Below the pieces are notes generated by a model, which saw nothing but the letters and a program-made list of their open reading frames with translations, made no database searches and was not told the DNA's origin. This document shows, in pieces, positions 23,968 to 36,515 of a stretch of 64,000 nucleotides of DNA (the first letter of the stretch is position 1; the number at the start of each line of letters is the position of its first letter). The DNA is from Megalonaias nervosa (lineage: Eukaryota > Mollusca > Bivalvia > Unionida > Unionidae): contig JAECUM010001789.1 in NCBI GenBank assembly GCA_016617855.1, positions 1 through 64,000 on the forward strand, given 5' to 3'. A program made the position numbers and the translations under genes.

Positions 23968-25391
23968 GAAAGTTGACCTACATAAATAAACTTTTACATA
24001 TAAATACTTCAGAGCACAGAATTTTTATGACATGAAATTTGTGCAAATTTAGTGAGATGAGTAGATTTGTGAAGATATGTGCATCAGAACTGAAATAGTC
24101 ATTATACATTATATGTGGTGCAAAGGAGTAAATTGTACAAATTCTTCTGAAATATTTGATGATTGTTCTGAAATATTTGATTATAATATATTTTATAAAT
24201 CACATTTCCTTTTCAGGGATAATATAACTTCCCTTTTTATGGGATTGCAGATCTACACTGTTTCTGGAGTAATGCTTAGCTTCCACCAATGCTGCAGAAA
24301 TAGCAATTGGAAGTGAACCTTGGTAAGCATTATTGTGGGTTATGCAATAAGATGTGTGACTTTAACAGATCTTAAATGATCAAAAGAAGGACATGGTCTT
24401 CATTTAGCACTGTTTCCCTCAGAATCTAAAATGGATGCAGTAATTATTCTCCATAAAGGGCACTTGTATCTCATTATCAAATGAGTGCTTTATTTCACTG
24501 TTATTATTATTATTATTGTTGTTGTTATTGTTGTAGAAATTGGAGTTACTGACCATACAGTTTTTAAAAACCTATGTTTCATGTGGATACCACCCCAAAA
24601 ATTCCAGCAGTAAAATCCTCTTTTTTAGCATTGGTGTTCTTTTCATCCTTCCTAGGCAAAGGTACACATGGCAGTAATGCTTTGAAAGGAAATTTATTTC
24701 ATTGTTAGTTACATGCAAAAATTAAACGTCTTACTTATACTAATAATCTTTAAATATTTAAATAGAGGCAAGGGGTAAGAAATTTCTTAATTTTATTAGG
24801 ATTTAAAGTTTTAGCCTTTGAAGCATTCTTCAAAATTCCCAGGATGAACTTAGATTTAATTTAATGAAGGGTAAGATCTGTATATTTACTAAATCATTAA
24901 ACATGTATGTACCATTTTGAAAAATTCTCTAAACAGTAGCATTGAATGTACCCTTCAACTTTGACCTTTTGAGACTGGAGCAGATTTGCCAAAATGTCAG
25001 TAGAGAATTTTTGTTTGATTTATAGTTTAATTTGGAGCAGTAAACTACATCAGGACTCAGGATGTACTGGATCAGGGTTGTGAAATTGTTCTGGAAGGTT
25101 GCAGAGTGTTGCCAGGATTTGTTTTTTTGGGGTGGCAAAATGTAGAAATGGGGTCATCAGGCTGAGAAAAACTATTTTTAGGGTTGCAGCTGAAAAAAGT
25201 TGGGAACAACTGAACTACATGAATGTCATGAAAGTATTAACTAACAACTATCAATTCATGTTGGAAAAGATAATCACTTGAATCCTCTTGACTTGATTGC
25301 ATGTCAAAATGTCTAGTGAGTACACGCTGCTGTCAGCTGTCCAGTTTCAATAAACAAAGATCTCTTGTATGCATGGTGTTAATCACATGTG
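23968..25391. other. Unrecognised spacer
   Basis: No gene was recognised. A TTATTA/GTTGTT simple tract lies at about 24503-24536. Confidence 0.45.
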
Positions 25392-25590
25392 GCATGCTAC
25401 ACAATTAAGAACCAGCTTTTTGCATAGTGGCATGCTACACAATGAAGAGCTGAAGCTTTTTGCATATTGGCATGCTACACAATGAAGAGCCGAAGCTTTT
25501 TGCACAGTGGCATGCTACACAATGAAGAGCCTAAGCTTCTGGCACAGTTGTATAGCATGCTGCGCAATGAAGAACCCAAGTTTTGTACAT
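25392..25590. repeat. 40-bp tandem repeat, about 5 units
   Basis: Unit GCATGCTACACAATGAAGAG followed by CTGAAGCTTTTTGCATATTG. Units diverge toward the 3' side. Confidence 0.9.
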
Positions 25591-25823
25591 GGATATTACT
25601 ACTTATGATCATAGGAGTATTGAAATTAAATTGAGCACATGAACAACAAGATGTGAAAATGGACATTCGCAACTAAAAGAAAGGCTTGGGATTAAAGGCC
25701 TTTCACTTTCTGAAGAATAGTTTGGCAGAAGAAAAAAGAACAGTATGGTGCAAAACTATTGTAAAATGATATAGGAATAACTGTTAGGTAGGACATGTCA
25801 ACTGTTTAACTTTTTGGTGATAT

Positions 25824-26761
25824 TGTTACGAATATGTAATTAAATTGCTTGTGTGTTTTAAATTTTTTATTATTTTATTTTTGTTTCATTATGTTTTATT
25901 ATAATGATAATTTTCATTGGATTTGAATCTCTTTTCAGAAAGTTTACTTGACCTGGTTAGAACACAATGATTGCTTTATCACTATTTTTAGCTCACCTTG
26001 GTTGAGATGTTTGTAAACATTGAATGAAAACAATTGGCTATTACCAAGGTTATGTTCGGCCCATGTGTTAGCTGAGTTGTAAACAGCCATTCTTTTTTAA
26101 TTTATTTCCAGTGTGGGAATCTGATTGTTAGATAGGGCTATTCTAGCATATGTGCAAATTGTCATTTTTTACTGCGTGGTTTGATGATTAAGTGATCATG
26201 TGACCCATCACGAGTGTCAAAATGACGTTTTAATTGGGTTTAATACTCACATCTCAGTGAAGTTTGGTCAGTCGTATCATACACCTTTAAGAGCTCAAGG
26301 TGTTTGTTTTTATTGTTGATGCCAGTTTGTTCTGAAGTTCATCTATTTTTTGGGATTTAATAATTCATTTTCTCTGGAAAACAAAACAAGTGCTTTTCTT
26401 TATGAAAATTCTGGGACAAAGACATTTAGTCAAAATTTATTCTGGAATTCTAAACAGAACTTTATAAATTGTGTTTCAACAAGGAACTGTTGCCATCAGT
26501 AAAACGACCTCATCTGACGTCATCGCCTTCCATATTGGAACTTCACAGAGATTCGAACCTGGATTCAATTAGAACTGTTTAGTGATAGGACTTATATTTT
26601 TCAATTCTAGGATTAATTTTTGGATTATATTCATAAACTGTAAGTCCTATTTCATATTTTTACCTTGTTTTCTAGGGAAATAAATTATTTTGTTAAAATT
26701 TACAAAGCTTGTTGACTTCACTCTTTTCTTTTGTTACTTTTGTACGAGCCTACACATAACA
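25824..26761 (+). mobile_element. Solo LTR, copy 2
   Basis: A 938-bp unit starting TGTTACG and ending CATAACA, flanked by exact 4-bp repeats ATAT (25820-25823, 26762-26765). It shares its whole length with 6748-7647. An AATAAA-type signal occurs near 26679. The local flank is itself duplicated: GGTGATATCACGATCATT near 26810-26830 shows how the uninterrupted site GGTGATAT/CATGATCATT looked before insertion. No internal retroelement sequence remains. Confidence 0.75.
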
Positions 26762-26766
26762 ATATC

Positions 26767-27099
26767 ATGATCATTGGAGCTTGGTACTCAGACTTTAACT
26801 GTTTGGTGATATCACGATCATTAGAGCTTAGTACTCAGGGCTTAGTAAAACTTGCGATGTCCTGATGAGGTAAAAATTGAATGGACCAGGTAAAACTTTG
26901 TTATTTGCTCATTGCAGGGCAGAGTAGATGTATTTGTACCATACAAAAAATTTTCTCTGTGGTTTTCCTGTCCATTGGAAGTGCTAAAATTCAACAGTGC
27001 TTAACATGTAGCATGCATTAATTATTTATTACTTGTGTCTGTTTATTTTGCTTGATGTGATTAGAATATGTTGCAAACAAAGATGGCTTTGTTCTTTTT
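26767..27099. other. Spacer with a short local duplication
   Basis: GATCATTGGAGCTTGGTACTC near 26768 recurs as GATCATTAGAGCTTAGTACTC near 26820, a tandem period of about 50 bp. Nothing else was recognised. Confidence 0.5.
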
Positions 27100-27890
27100 G
27101 ATTATTTTTTACACAGGTGCCTGATGCAAATTTGATTCAAAAATGGGAAAAAGTCAGTAATATGTATTTTGCTGTTGGGTAGCTGGCTCTTTTCTGGATG
27201 GAAAAGATGCCAACAATATGATATGAATTCATCCAACCATAGGGTGTACTGAAAGGTTCTGGTGTACAAGGACTCCCCTGGTAAAGTCCACAGGTACCTT
27301 GCCCATGTTCACAATCCTTCATTTTTTTCCTGTCACAGACATTAATGCTGCTTTCATTTATATAGAAGAGAAATTACATATACTTCATGTGTTAATGTTC
27401 TGATTTTGGACCTTTTCTTTCTGTGCATCATTTTCATCATGTGGAATTGCCCTTTATCTAGGATTTTCTGTTTGAATTAAGCTCGCTCTTTTCCAAAAAT
27501 TTTTGGGTTATGTTTTGTATTAACTTGCATTTAGGTTTTTACCTCACAAGGTGTCTAGCACGACTGTTATTGTTGGAGAATTATTTTCTAGATTGGGTAG
27601 GCATTTAAGAAATATCACTATCCTTGCTGAATTCTGTCAACGACTCATCTTGATCATTTATTATTTTATTACAGTAACAGATCAACATAATCACATTTCT
27701 TTTAATGTGACTTGTGCAATTTTTATCTTGGAAAAGCAGGTTACATACCATTTATTTTGCTTTTAAGTTAAATGTTATTGAACATTAGTTCATTTATGGA
27801 AATTTGTATAGGATAGTATTCCTTATTGTTATCCTTATTACATGTATTATTCTTACCTAACTGCTTTTGTGCTGTTATCATATTAGTGAA
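27100..27890 (+). repeat. Dispersed repeat R3, copy 1
   Basis: Shares ordered blocks with 55960-56780: GAATTCATCCAACCATAGGG against GAATTCATCCACCCATAAAG, and TAGGATAGTATTCCTTATTG against TAGGATAGTAGTCCTTATTA. It lies upstream of possible DIRS gag sequence and could be a terminal or leader region of that retroelement; this link is speculative. Confidence 0.45.
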
Positions 27891-27959
27891 GATTTAGTTC
27901 ATGCAAATACATTTTTACGTATTATATAGGTTTTTAAAAACATATAAATCTTGTTTTCA

Positions 27960-28269
27960 GAATTTTCTTACAGCACTGTCTAAGAAGAGTGGAGGTATGT
28001 GTGTCCATTCAAAAGTCCCCTGGGACACCCACCCTACATGCCTATCTTGTACAGGTTGCAATAGGACAGATGGTTATCCCGTTTGCAGCCTATTATCAGG
28101 CCATGTCTGTGATAAGGCCAAACACAGACGTACTTGTCAAGGAAGGAAGAAGGTTCTTCCTCATCTAAGATTTTTTATGTTCAGATGCCTTGCAGACAGT
28201 GCTGCAGCATGCCTCATGTATTTAATCAGTTTTATGGGGAAAAAAATTTGTCCACAGGAAAATACCTAA
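27960..28269 (+). pseudogene. Possible DIRS gag cysteine-rich fragment
   Basis: An open frame that includes WDTHPTCLSCTGCNRTDGYP followed by VCSLLSGHVCDKAKHRRTC. A D-x-H-x-x-C-x-x-C...C pattern with a downstream basic stretch resembles the gag-like ORF of DIRS/gypsy-type elements. A clearly DIRS RT lies downstream at 34500-36240 in the same orientation, with a LINE in between. The fragment is short and the family call is tentative. Confidence 0.35.
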
Positions 28270-28860
28270 GTCATAAATGTTAATACAGTGACCATGGATT
28301 ACTTGTGATATTTTTTAAGCAATGTTCTAGATGTGTGTGTGCAGAGATAGGACAAAATGATTTTTCTGCTGTGGATTTTCAAACAGAATGCATTCAATAA
28401 GATGGCTGCCAATGCTCAATGATCAACTCAACTGCTTTTCATCACTTGCCATCACTGTACTCTGTATTTGTTCTGACTACTACAGTTAATATATATCATA
28501 ATAATATTGAAATATATACTAAGAGACAAACTTTATAATGAATATTTTTCATCATGGATTCATCTATCACATCAATGTGAACTTTCTCACACTCTTCTGA
28601 CTCAGAAAATTTTCATCTGAAAGATTCTCTGATGTAGAGCAAGACCTTCCTGTAAAGGACTATTTAGAGGGTATCATCTACAATGTGAAACATTTACATT
28701 CATCCAATTTGACAATAACATTTTTGACAACTGGATTCTTCCATCAGTTCCTGGAACAAATTAAAAAGGAATTCATTTTTGATTCATCCCAGTCCAAGTT
28801 TCCTATTACAACACATGCTGATGGACTAAAATGTGCACTTAGTTTTAATTGTGCTTAAAG
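28270..28860. other. Unrecognised stretch upstream of the L2 LINE
   Basis: No motif was recognised. It may be remaining DIRS gag sequence or the 5' leader of the LINE. Confidence 0.35.
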
Positions 28861-30217
28861 TCTAATAGAATTTAGGGGTTTAAGGTCAATGAAATGGCAA
28901 TATAAAAACTTCTTCAGAATGGCTAATGATCTATTTTTAGAATCCCCTATGAGCAAGGATAGTTTCAATTCCACATGTTTATCAGATATAGTGGATTTAA
29001 ATGAGAGTTGTAGTCATAGAAACCAAGAATTATCCGATGAGAGAGCTGACCCACTTTCTAGTATTCCTGCAATGAATAGCACTCCAACCACTATGACCCC
29101 TATGCCACCTACAGAGGGCCCTACTAGAGATCACAGACAGCACTCTCCATGTATGTGTAATACTGACCTGCTGCTGACTGTTATACAAACACTCCAAAAG
29201 CAAGTGGGCAAGATGCAAAAACAGATTGACAAGCTAATAAATGAGAAGGTTAAATTAGCTGTCCAGAGAGAGAAACCTTTGACTATCAGCAGACATTCAC
29301 AAACCATTGGTCCTAAACCTATTTCTCTAAGTAAACTGTACAGACATCTGAAGTATTGCCCAAAGAAAACCCAATGCATTTTCCAACTCTGCCACTGACT
29401 CAGCCATAACTGACAAAGTTAAGAGTAATAAAGCACCATACAGACTAACTACATCAATACAAAGTAAACATAATACTTTGCCTTCTACCAGCAGAGATAA
29501 CATCCTCCTTATTGGTAGTTCCATTTTACATGGAATTAACAACAGGGCTGAGGCACTGTGTTAGAAAGCATGCCATTTCAGGTGCCAAAATACAGACAAT
29601 ACTGGAAGATATAAAAATATATGATCTCTCCAAGTTTTCTAAACTAGTCCTCTATATTGGAGGGAACAATGCCAGTGAAGGGACTGATCTAGAACTTTTT
29701 GAAGAACTATATGACCAATTACTTACACATATCCATAAGCAAAATCAAAGCTGTCAGGGTGCATTGTGTGAAATGGCCCAGGAGATTGTGATGTGTTAGA
29801 TATCAATGAGTCATCTGAAGACTGGCAAGTAAGTGGAAGTGTGATATTGTTTACAATTACTGGAGTTTCCTGGACAAAGAGGGACAAGTGATGCAACATT
29901 TATCTGGAAAAAGAGATAATATCCACCTGTCTACCAAAGGGGTGGAAAAGCTGGCAAAGAATATAAAAGCAGTCATTTATGTAGTCAAGTCTTACAGCCA
30001 CATTACAAACTTCATCATCCCCATAAACCCTATGAAGGTCAAAACAGCATCAGACAATATGGTCAGCCATATCAATACAGTCAGTACACTTTGGGATGTG
30101 ATTACTGTGGCAAGACCAAATATTCAGCACAGGAATGCAGGCACAGCCAGCCAATACAATGCCATCAGTGTGGTAGCTTTGGACACAAAGCCAAAACTCA
30201 CTAGATTTATGAAATAG
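28861..30217 (+). pseudogene. L2/CR1 LINE ORF1: coiled coil, SGNH-like esterase, zinc knuckles
   Basis: First ORF of the retrotransposon that continues to 33749. The frame at 28889-29398 has a proline/threonine-rich segment and a coiled coil (LQKQVGKMQKQIDKLINEKV). Next, an SGNH-type esterase domain: ILLIGSSILHGINN around 29508, LVLYIGGNNASEGTD near 29640, and the late DNIHLS motif near 29918. Around 30098-30190 another frame reads CDYCGKTKYSAQEC and CHQCGSFGHKAKTH, two zinc-knuckle-like units. An esterase in ORF1 is known for CR1-type LINEs. At least three frame changes disable the gene. Confidence 0.7.
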
Positions 30218-30394
30218 GAAAAGGGCAATGAGGCCATCTCAACTCCACAGGAAGACTCTATTCAGCAGGAGGACCAATCTGTCTATCAAGGACTGTCATA
30301 TACACCATGCATCCCTTGTCAAAACAGATTTGATCCCCATGCTGATGGATGTTATGAATGTTGAAACTTACCAACTACTTGTACATATTCAAAT

Positions 30395-31261
30395 ATGACT
30401 GATAGTTCAGATTTATACAATGATTATAAAAGTAGAAAATGCAGTTGTAGAAAAACTAATTTTTTATACAGTAATGACAGTTGTAACGAAGATCATTATG
30501 AACATAGTTTTAAAACTTTCAGTGTCACCTTGAGTGCCTCTAATAGCATTGATGTTAATCTCATGAATTTAGGAGTTTCTAGTAAGGGTTTACACATAGG
30601 TCATTTAAATATTCAGGGTTTTCATGGAAAGATCGATCAAATGAAGTTAATGCTAACCTCTCCAAATAATAAGATCCATTTATTTGGACTCTTGGAAACA
30701 ATGTTAACAGAAAATTAGGGTGAAAATTTCTTGTATATCAATGGCTATGACAAACCTTATCGAAGGGATAGGCAAGCAGGTGGTGGTGGGTTCCTTGTGT
30801 ATGTTAGAACTGGTACTATTTCTAAAAGATGAGAAGACCTTGAACTACAGGAAATAGAATCCATTTGGCTACAGATCACTCCAGAAAAAGCTAAGCCTTA
30901 CTTAGTAGGTTTTGTGTACAGACCCCCATCATCACATGCTGATTGGTGTGAATATTTTGAACTTCAAGTAGATAAAATTTCAAATGAAGAGAAAGAATTT
31001 TACATTCTAGGCAATATAAATAAAGACCTTCTCAATGATCAAACAAAAGTGAATTGGATGAATTTTATCGCTTCGTTAGGTATGGAGCAACTAGTAAATG
31101 AACCCACCAGAGTAACATCTACCTCTAAAACACCTAAAGATCATATTTATAGCAATACAAAAGAAAATGTTTTGGAAGTAATTGTTCCAAAGATTGGCAT
31201 ACGTGACCACTTTGCAATTTTTCTAACATGTAAAGTCAATGGCAGATCAAAAAAACAATAA
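30395..31261 (+). pseudogene. L2/CR1 LINE ORF2, endonuclease domain
   Basis: Apurinic-type endonuclease of the LINE. One frame runs from 30395 to 31261 and shows LHIGHLNIQGFHGKIDQM, LLETML, GGGGFLVYVR, YRPPSS, ILGNINKDLL and RDHFAIF. It is cut by TAG at 30716-30718 and TGA at 30830-30832. The catalytic GDxN is GNIN here (D to N), whereas the copy at 61135-61440 keeps GDIN. Both stops are present at the same codons in that other copy. Confidence 0.85.
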
Positions 31262-33749
31262 TATCCATAAATCCATTACTTATAGATCTTTTCAAGACTT
31301 TAATACTGTTACATTTCTGGAAGATCTGAAACAGATTCTATGGAATACAGTCCAAATCTTTGAAGATATTGATGATATTTTAGACACTTGGACAGATCTG
31401 TTCATCAGTATAGTAAACAAACATGCCCCTTTAAAGACACACAGGATAAAGAAAGACCACCAGCCAGGCTGGATCTCCCTAGAAATTTTAGAAGCAATAA
31501 AGCAAAGAGTCCAACTAAAATCAGTAGGAAATCAAACTGAACATAGAGTTTGGAGGAATAAAGTTAATAAAATGATACATCAAGCCAAACAAGCGCACTA
31601 CAAAAAAGTGCTGGATGAAAAACCAAAATAACCTGAAAGCTATCTGGAAAGTGTTTACAGAGTTTGGTGCAGGCAAAATGTAAGAGTAAAACTGAAATTT
31701 TATCCCTGAATCATGAGGACATTTATATCGATAATCTAACTGACATCTCAAATATTTTTAACGACTTTTTTGTTCAAATTGCTGAAAAACTTAAAGAACC
31801 CAGAACTTCATCTGATCATCTGGAACACAAACATTTTTGTGCTAAAAAACTACAAAACATTATAAAGTCTGAAATTTCTGAAATGAGTCGAGAATTTGTG
31901 TTGAATTATATTTAAAAAATGGATGACTGTAAAGCTACAGGACTTGATATGATTGGACCAAGGCAACTAAAGGTAGCTGCACCTGCAGTTGTAGAGAGTA
32001 TAGCTTTCATTTACAATGAAAGTATTAGGTCTGATAAACTTCCACAAATATGGAAAACTGCCAAGGTTACACCATTGCATAAAGCGGGAACAAAAGATGA
32101 TGTAAATAACTAAAGACCCATCTCTATCCTTCTTTGTCTCTCCAAATTACCAGAAAAACATGTACAGGATTCTTTTCTCAACTATTTGAACACTTATGAT
32201 CTTATTCATGATAATCAGTCTGGTTTACAACAGAATCACTCCTGTGAAACTGCACTTGTATCTTTGATTGATAAATGGCTGAAAGCATTAGATCAAGGAG
32301 AAATGGTAGGCAATATTATGGTTGATTTTCGTAAAGCTTTTGATCTTGTAGACCATGAAATTTTGCTTGCAAAACTAAAAATCTATCAATGCAGTGAAAA
32401 CTCCCTAAACTGGTTTACTTCTTACTTAACCGATAGAGTGCAAAAAGTATCTTTAAATGGTCAGCTTTCTGAAAGTAAAAATATTAATTGTGGAGTACCA
32501 CAGGGCTTTATCCTTGGACCTCTGTTATTCATCCTTTTTATCAACGACTTACCTCATAAAATTGGAACTTCAGTTTCTTCCATTGACCTCTATGCAGATG
32601 ATACTACACTGTCTGAGATGGGTAAAACCAAAATGGTACTTGAAAATAACTTACAAGATGCTTTCAACAGACTTCAAGTATAGTGCAAGGAAAACAGTAT
32701 GATCATAAATACAGAAAAAATGAAAGCCCTACTAGTTACAACGTAACAAAAATGAGCAAGGCTAGATAGTGACAAACTCCAGGTTCTATTTGACAATGTG
32801 AGCCTTAATATGACCTCTCAGGATAAAATTCTTGGTGTATTCATAGATGGCAATCTTACTTGGTCTATTCACATTAAACACGTTTCAAAAAAGGTTAATT
32901 CTTATCTTTGGCTACTAAGGGAAATCAAAACATGAATTCCTCTTCAGTATAGGGTCATCTTTTATAAAGTTATATTCAGCCATATCTGGACTATTGTAAT
33001 GTAATTTGGGGTAATACCTCTAATTCAAACATAACAACACTTTTACAACTCCAAAAGAGGGCTTGCCATTTAATTCTAGATCAATGTACAGACAATTTCC
33101 AGGATGCAATGAATAATATAAAGGTTTTAACAATACATGAAAGAATATTTCTTAGAAAGGCCAAATTGATGTATAAGTATCCAGAAAAGCCATTCCTGTC
33201 TATCTAAGCAATATCTTTCACCAAAGAGATGCTGATGGTACTCCATATTTAAGGTCCATAAGAAGCAAAATTTACATTATACCAAGGCTAAAGAAGGGAT
33301 TGTTTAAAAAAAGTTTTCAATATACTGGTCCACTGGTATGGAACAACATTCCCAGTGACATAAGGCAGGCTCCTAGCATTTCTTCTTTTCATAATCAATG
33401 TCTCAAATGGATGAAATCTTCAGAAAATTAAACAGTTCTAGTACAATAAATACTGCCTGCTTTTCTATAATTTTGCATCATTTTCACAGCTGAAGTTTTC
33501 AATGCAAGATGATATTTTATATTTTATATATGTTTATGTTATGTATTCACAGATGCCTGTATATGTGTTCCAGGCTTGATACTTTGACTTTTAAAATCAC
33601 TTAATTATTTAGTGTCAAACCAGATTCTTCACATCATGTTGTATATACTGTATATATTGTACATAACAGATAGAAGGCCTCAAGGTAGATTAGTTCTGTA
33701 ACTAACTGAGTTACCTTCTCTAAATAAAGTCTTTATTATTATTATTATC
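31239..33749 (+). pseudogene. L2/CR1 LINE ORF2, reverse transcriptase and 3' UTR
   Basis: Continues the same LINE. The region 31239-31915 is the linker between endonuclease and RT. RT motifs: KATGLDMIGPRQLK, PQIWKTAKVTPLHKAGTKDD, then an open frame at 32186-32683 with FRKAFDLVDHEILLAKLKIY, CGVPQGFILGPLLFILFIND and catalytic YADD at 32591-32602. A TAG at 32681-32683 replaces what is normally a tryptophan before CKENSMIINTEK. The C-terminal region is broken by further stops. A 3' UTR of about 300 bp ends with AATAAAGTC(TTATTA)n at 33723-33749. The copy is non-functional. Confidence 0.88.
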
Positions 33750-33751
33750 CT

Positions 33752-36240
33752 CCTCCTCAAACTGTGTGGTTGTATTTACTGAGTCCCTCAAGGGTTAGAG
33801 ATGGCTTACCATAGTCTCTTCAGAGATACTTATGGTTCTTGGACCCTCTCCCAAGGGAAGTAATACATGGTTGGAGAGTGAGTCAAGCCCTCCTGATAGG
33901 GAGAAGCAGCACCCTTCCCATTCCGAGAGGGATGAGGGTGAGCCACATTCTCTCATGAAGCAGGAGCAGCACCCTCACTTTTCCTTTAGGACAGAGTCAC
34001 ACCCTCCAGTTGCTGGTCACCTGGCCTCAGTGCCATGTAGCCATTCACTGGGCACAGGGTACTGGGTCCCCATTGGAGCCCAAATGGTATGAGGATAAGT
34101 ATCTGGATAAGTCCACCTCCCCTCTTGAGTCTGCCGTTTCATCCTGTTTGGGACTGGGAAACAGTTTATATATGCTAGATTAGGGAGTTGGATCAGATCA
34201 ACATATCCCCTTCCATATTATCCCTCTAAATCTCTATGGGGTGTGGAGCCTTCCACTTCAGTGAAGTGAGTGGCCCATTTCATTCAGGATTTGAGAGACA
34301 GATAATACCAGTCCCTTGCAACTGTTCCTGGTGCTTCAAAACCAGCCAATATGCAAAATCATTCTGTCTGCCCTCAGAAATTATTGGCTAAAGTCTTTAA
34401 AGATTTGAAGCTTTAATCAAAGCAATAACCCAATTTCGGAGCTCCCTCTTAGTAGTCTTGCTTTGAAAGGGAGTGCTGCAAAGGCCAAGGAAGGAAGTTC
34501 TCAGACCCTTCACTGTTCATAATAACAAGAGTGGACAGCCATAGGGACCTGCCCCCTCTACTCCCAGATTTTCCAGGTTCCCTAGAAAGGGGGAAAGTGT
34601 CTAATTATCAATCTTTTCTCCCTAAGCAAATTTCTGTTGGAGGAGCCATTCATTATTGGACAGTCTCCACTGATCAGCAGGATGTGTACCTTCACATTCC
34701 TATTTTTGCTCCATGCAGGAAGTATGCATTTGCTTGGATGTGAATGTTCTGATTGTGAGCTTTGCAGTTTGGCTTAGTCTCTGTGCCCCAAGCTTTAATA
34801 AGCATCATGGGAGTAGTTGCAGCCCATTTAAAGTCACTGGGTAGCCCTATGTTCCTACACTTCGATGATTGGTTGATCCATAATGGTTATCTAGAGTCCC
34901 TCAGACTAGATCTGTCATGCTGTTGGTCCATCATAAAAAGGCTGGGCCTTCTGCCAAATCAAGAAAAATCAGAACTCATTCCATCTCAGGATTTTTTCTA
35001 TGTAGGGATGAATTTCTTCATGAACAGAGAGTTTGTCCTGATCCTCTGACCATAGCAGACAGGATCATGTCTCTGTTGGGGGGCATTTGGATTAAAGACC
35101 ATCTCATCTTTTTCAGCTCATCTTTTTCTCTCTCTGCTGGGGACCTTGAACTCTACAGCAGACTTGGATCCCCTAGGCAGGCTGCATTTATGTCCTCTAC
35201 AGTTTCTCCTTTTTGCAGTCTCAAAGCATGCTGAATGCTCCAATTTCTCTAGGTTGCATTTTCCGCCATCATCTGATTTAATGGACAAATTGGGGCTGCT
35301 TTCTAGCCAGAATCCCTATGCACCCCCTCCTTTGAACCCTGACTGTACCTGTTCACAGACACTTCAGATTCAGGGTTGGGTGCTCTACTTCAGCCAGAAG
35401 GACTGATTCTTAAGGGTTCTTGGTCCTAGGAGGAATCTACCCTCCACATCAACAATTTGGATATGAGGGCATAGTTCTTAGCTAGGTGTGTCTACAAAAT
35501 AAGGAGCTGTTGTGTGGTGGTTTCCAACAACGTATTCGTTATGGCATACCTTAGGAGACAAATAGGCATACTGCACCTACTCTCTGCTGGGAGGTTTGGA
35601 ATCTCCTGGCTAGGCTGGGCTACTTTAGATGTGATGTGATGTGATTATGATTTTTAACGTAGCTTTAACAATTTTTCAGTCATATCACTATGATGTTTGC
35701 AGTGTGGCAGTTTATAGTGATGTCTAACACTGGGGCATCATGCCGCAGACATGTAGCATAATGTCCCACCCAGTCACATTATCCTGACACCAGGCCAACC
35801 AGTCCTAACACTAACCTCTTAATGCTGAGCGCCAAGCAAGGCAGTTGTTAGTACCATTTTTGTAAGTCTTTGGTATGACTCGACCGGGGATCGAACCCAC
35901 GACCTCCCGCATCCAAGGCGGACGCTCTAACCACTAGACCACCGGAGCGGTCTGGAAGAAGGAATTGCTCCCCAGGTTCACTGCATTCCTGGGAAAACAA
36001 ATATTTTGGTTGACAGTCTGTAAAGGAAAGGAAAGATATTTATATGGAGTGGTCACTTCTCTAATCCATTGGACTTGGGGGACTCCTCTGGTGGATTTAT
36101 TCACTACCAAGCTAAACAACAAGCTCCCCTTTTGTTTGCCTAGTACCCAACCAGACCTGGGTGGTGGATGCTTTCAGCCTGAAGTGGGATTATCTGTTGG
36201 CTTATGCCTTGTCACCTTTCAAGTTGGTCTCTCAGTCTGA
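33752..36240 (+). pseudogene. DIRS-type retroelement: gag end, RT, RNase H, interrupted by a SINE
   Basis: A tyrosine-recombinase-class retroelement read across frames. An acidic/proline-rich gag-like frame lies at 33832-34092. The RT shows DQQDVYLHIPI near 34670, FGLVSVPQALISI and FDDWL (FDD at 34861-34869), then LGLLPNQEKSELIPSQDFF. RNase H-like residues follow near 35350-35480: FTDTSDSGLGALLQPEG, GSWS, LHINNLDMRA. A SINE sits at 35640-35952. Beyond it come WGTPLVDLFTTKLNNKLPF and, in the next frame, VVDAFSLKWDYLLAYALSPF. This series is characteristic of DIRS elements. The recombinase was not found on this side. Many stops and frameshifts. Confidence 0.8.
35640..35952 (-). mobile_element. 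tRNA-derived SINE, family S1, inverted copy
   Basis: Best-preserved head of the family: on the minus strand GACCGCTCCGGTGGTCTAGT, GGTTAGAGCGTCCGCC, and B box GGGTTCGATCCCC. The central CTGCGGCATGATGCC and the tail match the copies at 10568 and 54729. It splits the DIRS coding sequence, so it inserted later. A clear target duplication was not found. Confidence 0.88.
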
Positions 36241-36515
36241 CCTTAAGTATGGCTGCCACAATGAACATATTGAAAATCTTGTCACTAATTCTACTGAACA
36301 GATGGTCATAACAACATGCAGTTTTCACTGAATATCTTCTAATGGTATCTGATTTGTCCCAGATGAAAATGGCATCAGTCTTTCATTCATTGTTGTTGCT
36401 AGATAGGTGTAATCACTTAAGAATATCAGAGATGGTTTTAACACTCAGCAGTTAAAAGTAAGAAATGTCTGGAAATTCTTTTTCAGCAAGTAGAGTATCA
36501 GTCCCTTAGAGGGAC
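36241..36515 (+). repeat. Dispersed repeat R1, copy 2
   Basis: Aligns in order with 9990-10552, including TATTGAAAATCTTGTCAC, CAGCAGTTAAAAGTA, TGGAAATTCTTTTTCAGCAAG and CAGTCCCTTAGAGGGACT. Confidence 0.5.

Noticed and set aside
23522..23969. Overlapping open frames on both strands with repeated WNGLSHCLEWSVP-like or DRPFQAMGQTIP-like units
   Set aside because: They arise from a stop-free 22-bp tandem repeat open in several frames; no sign of selection for a protein.
35860..35952. tRNA gene on the minus strand
   Set aside because: A and B boxes are good, but the same head leads into a shared SINE body in three copies, so it is a SINE promoter.
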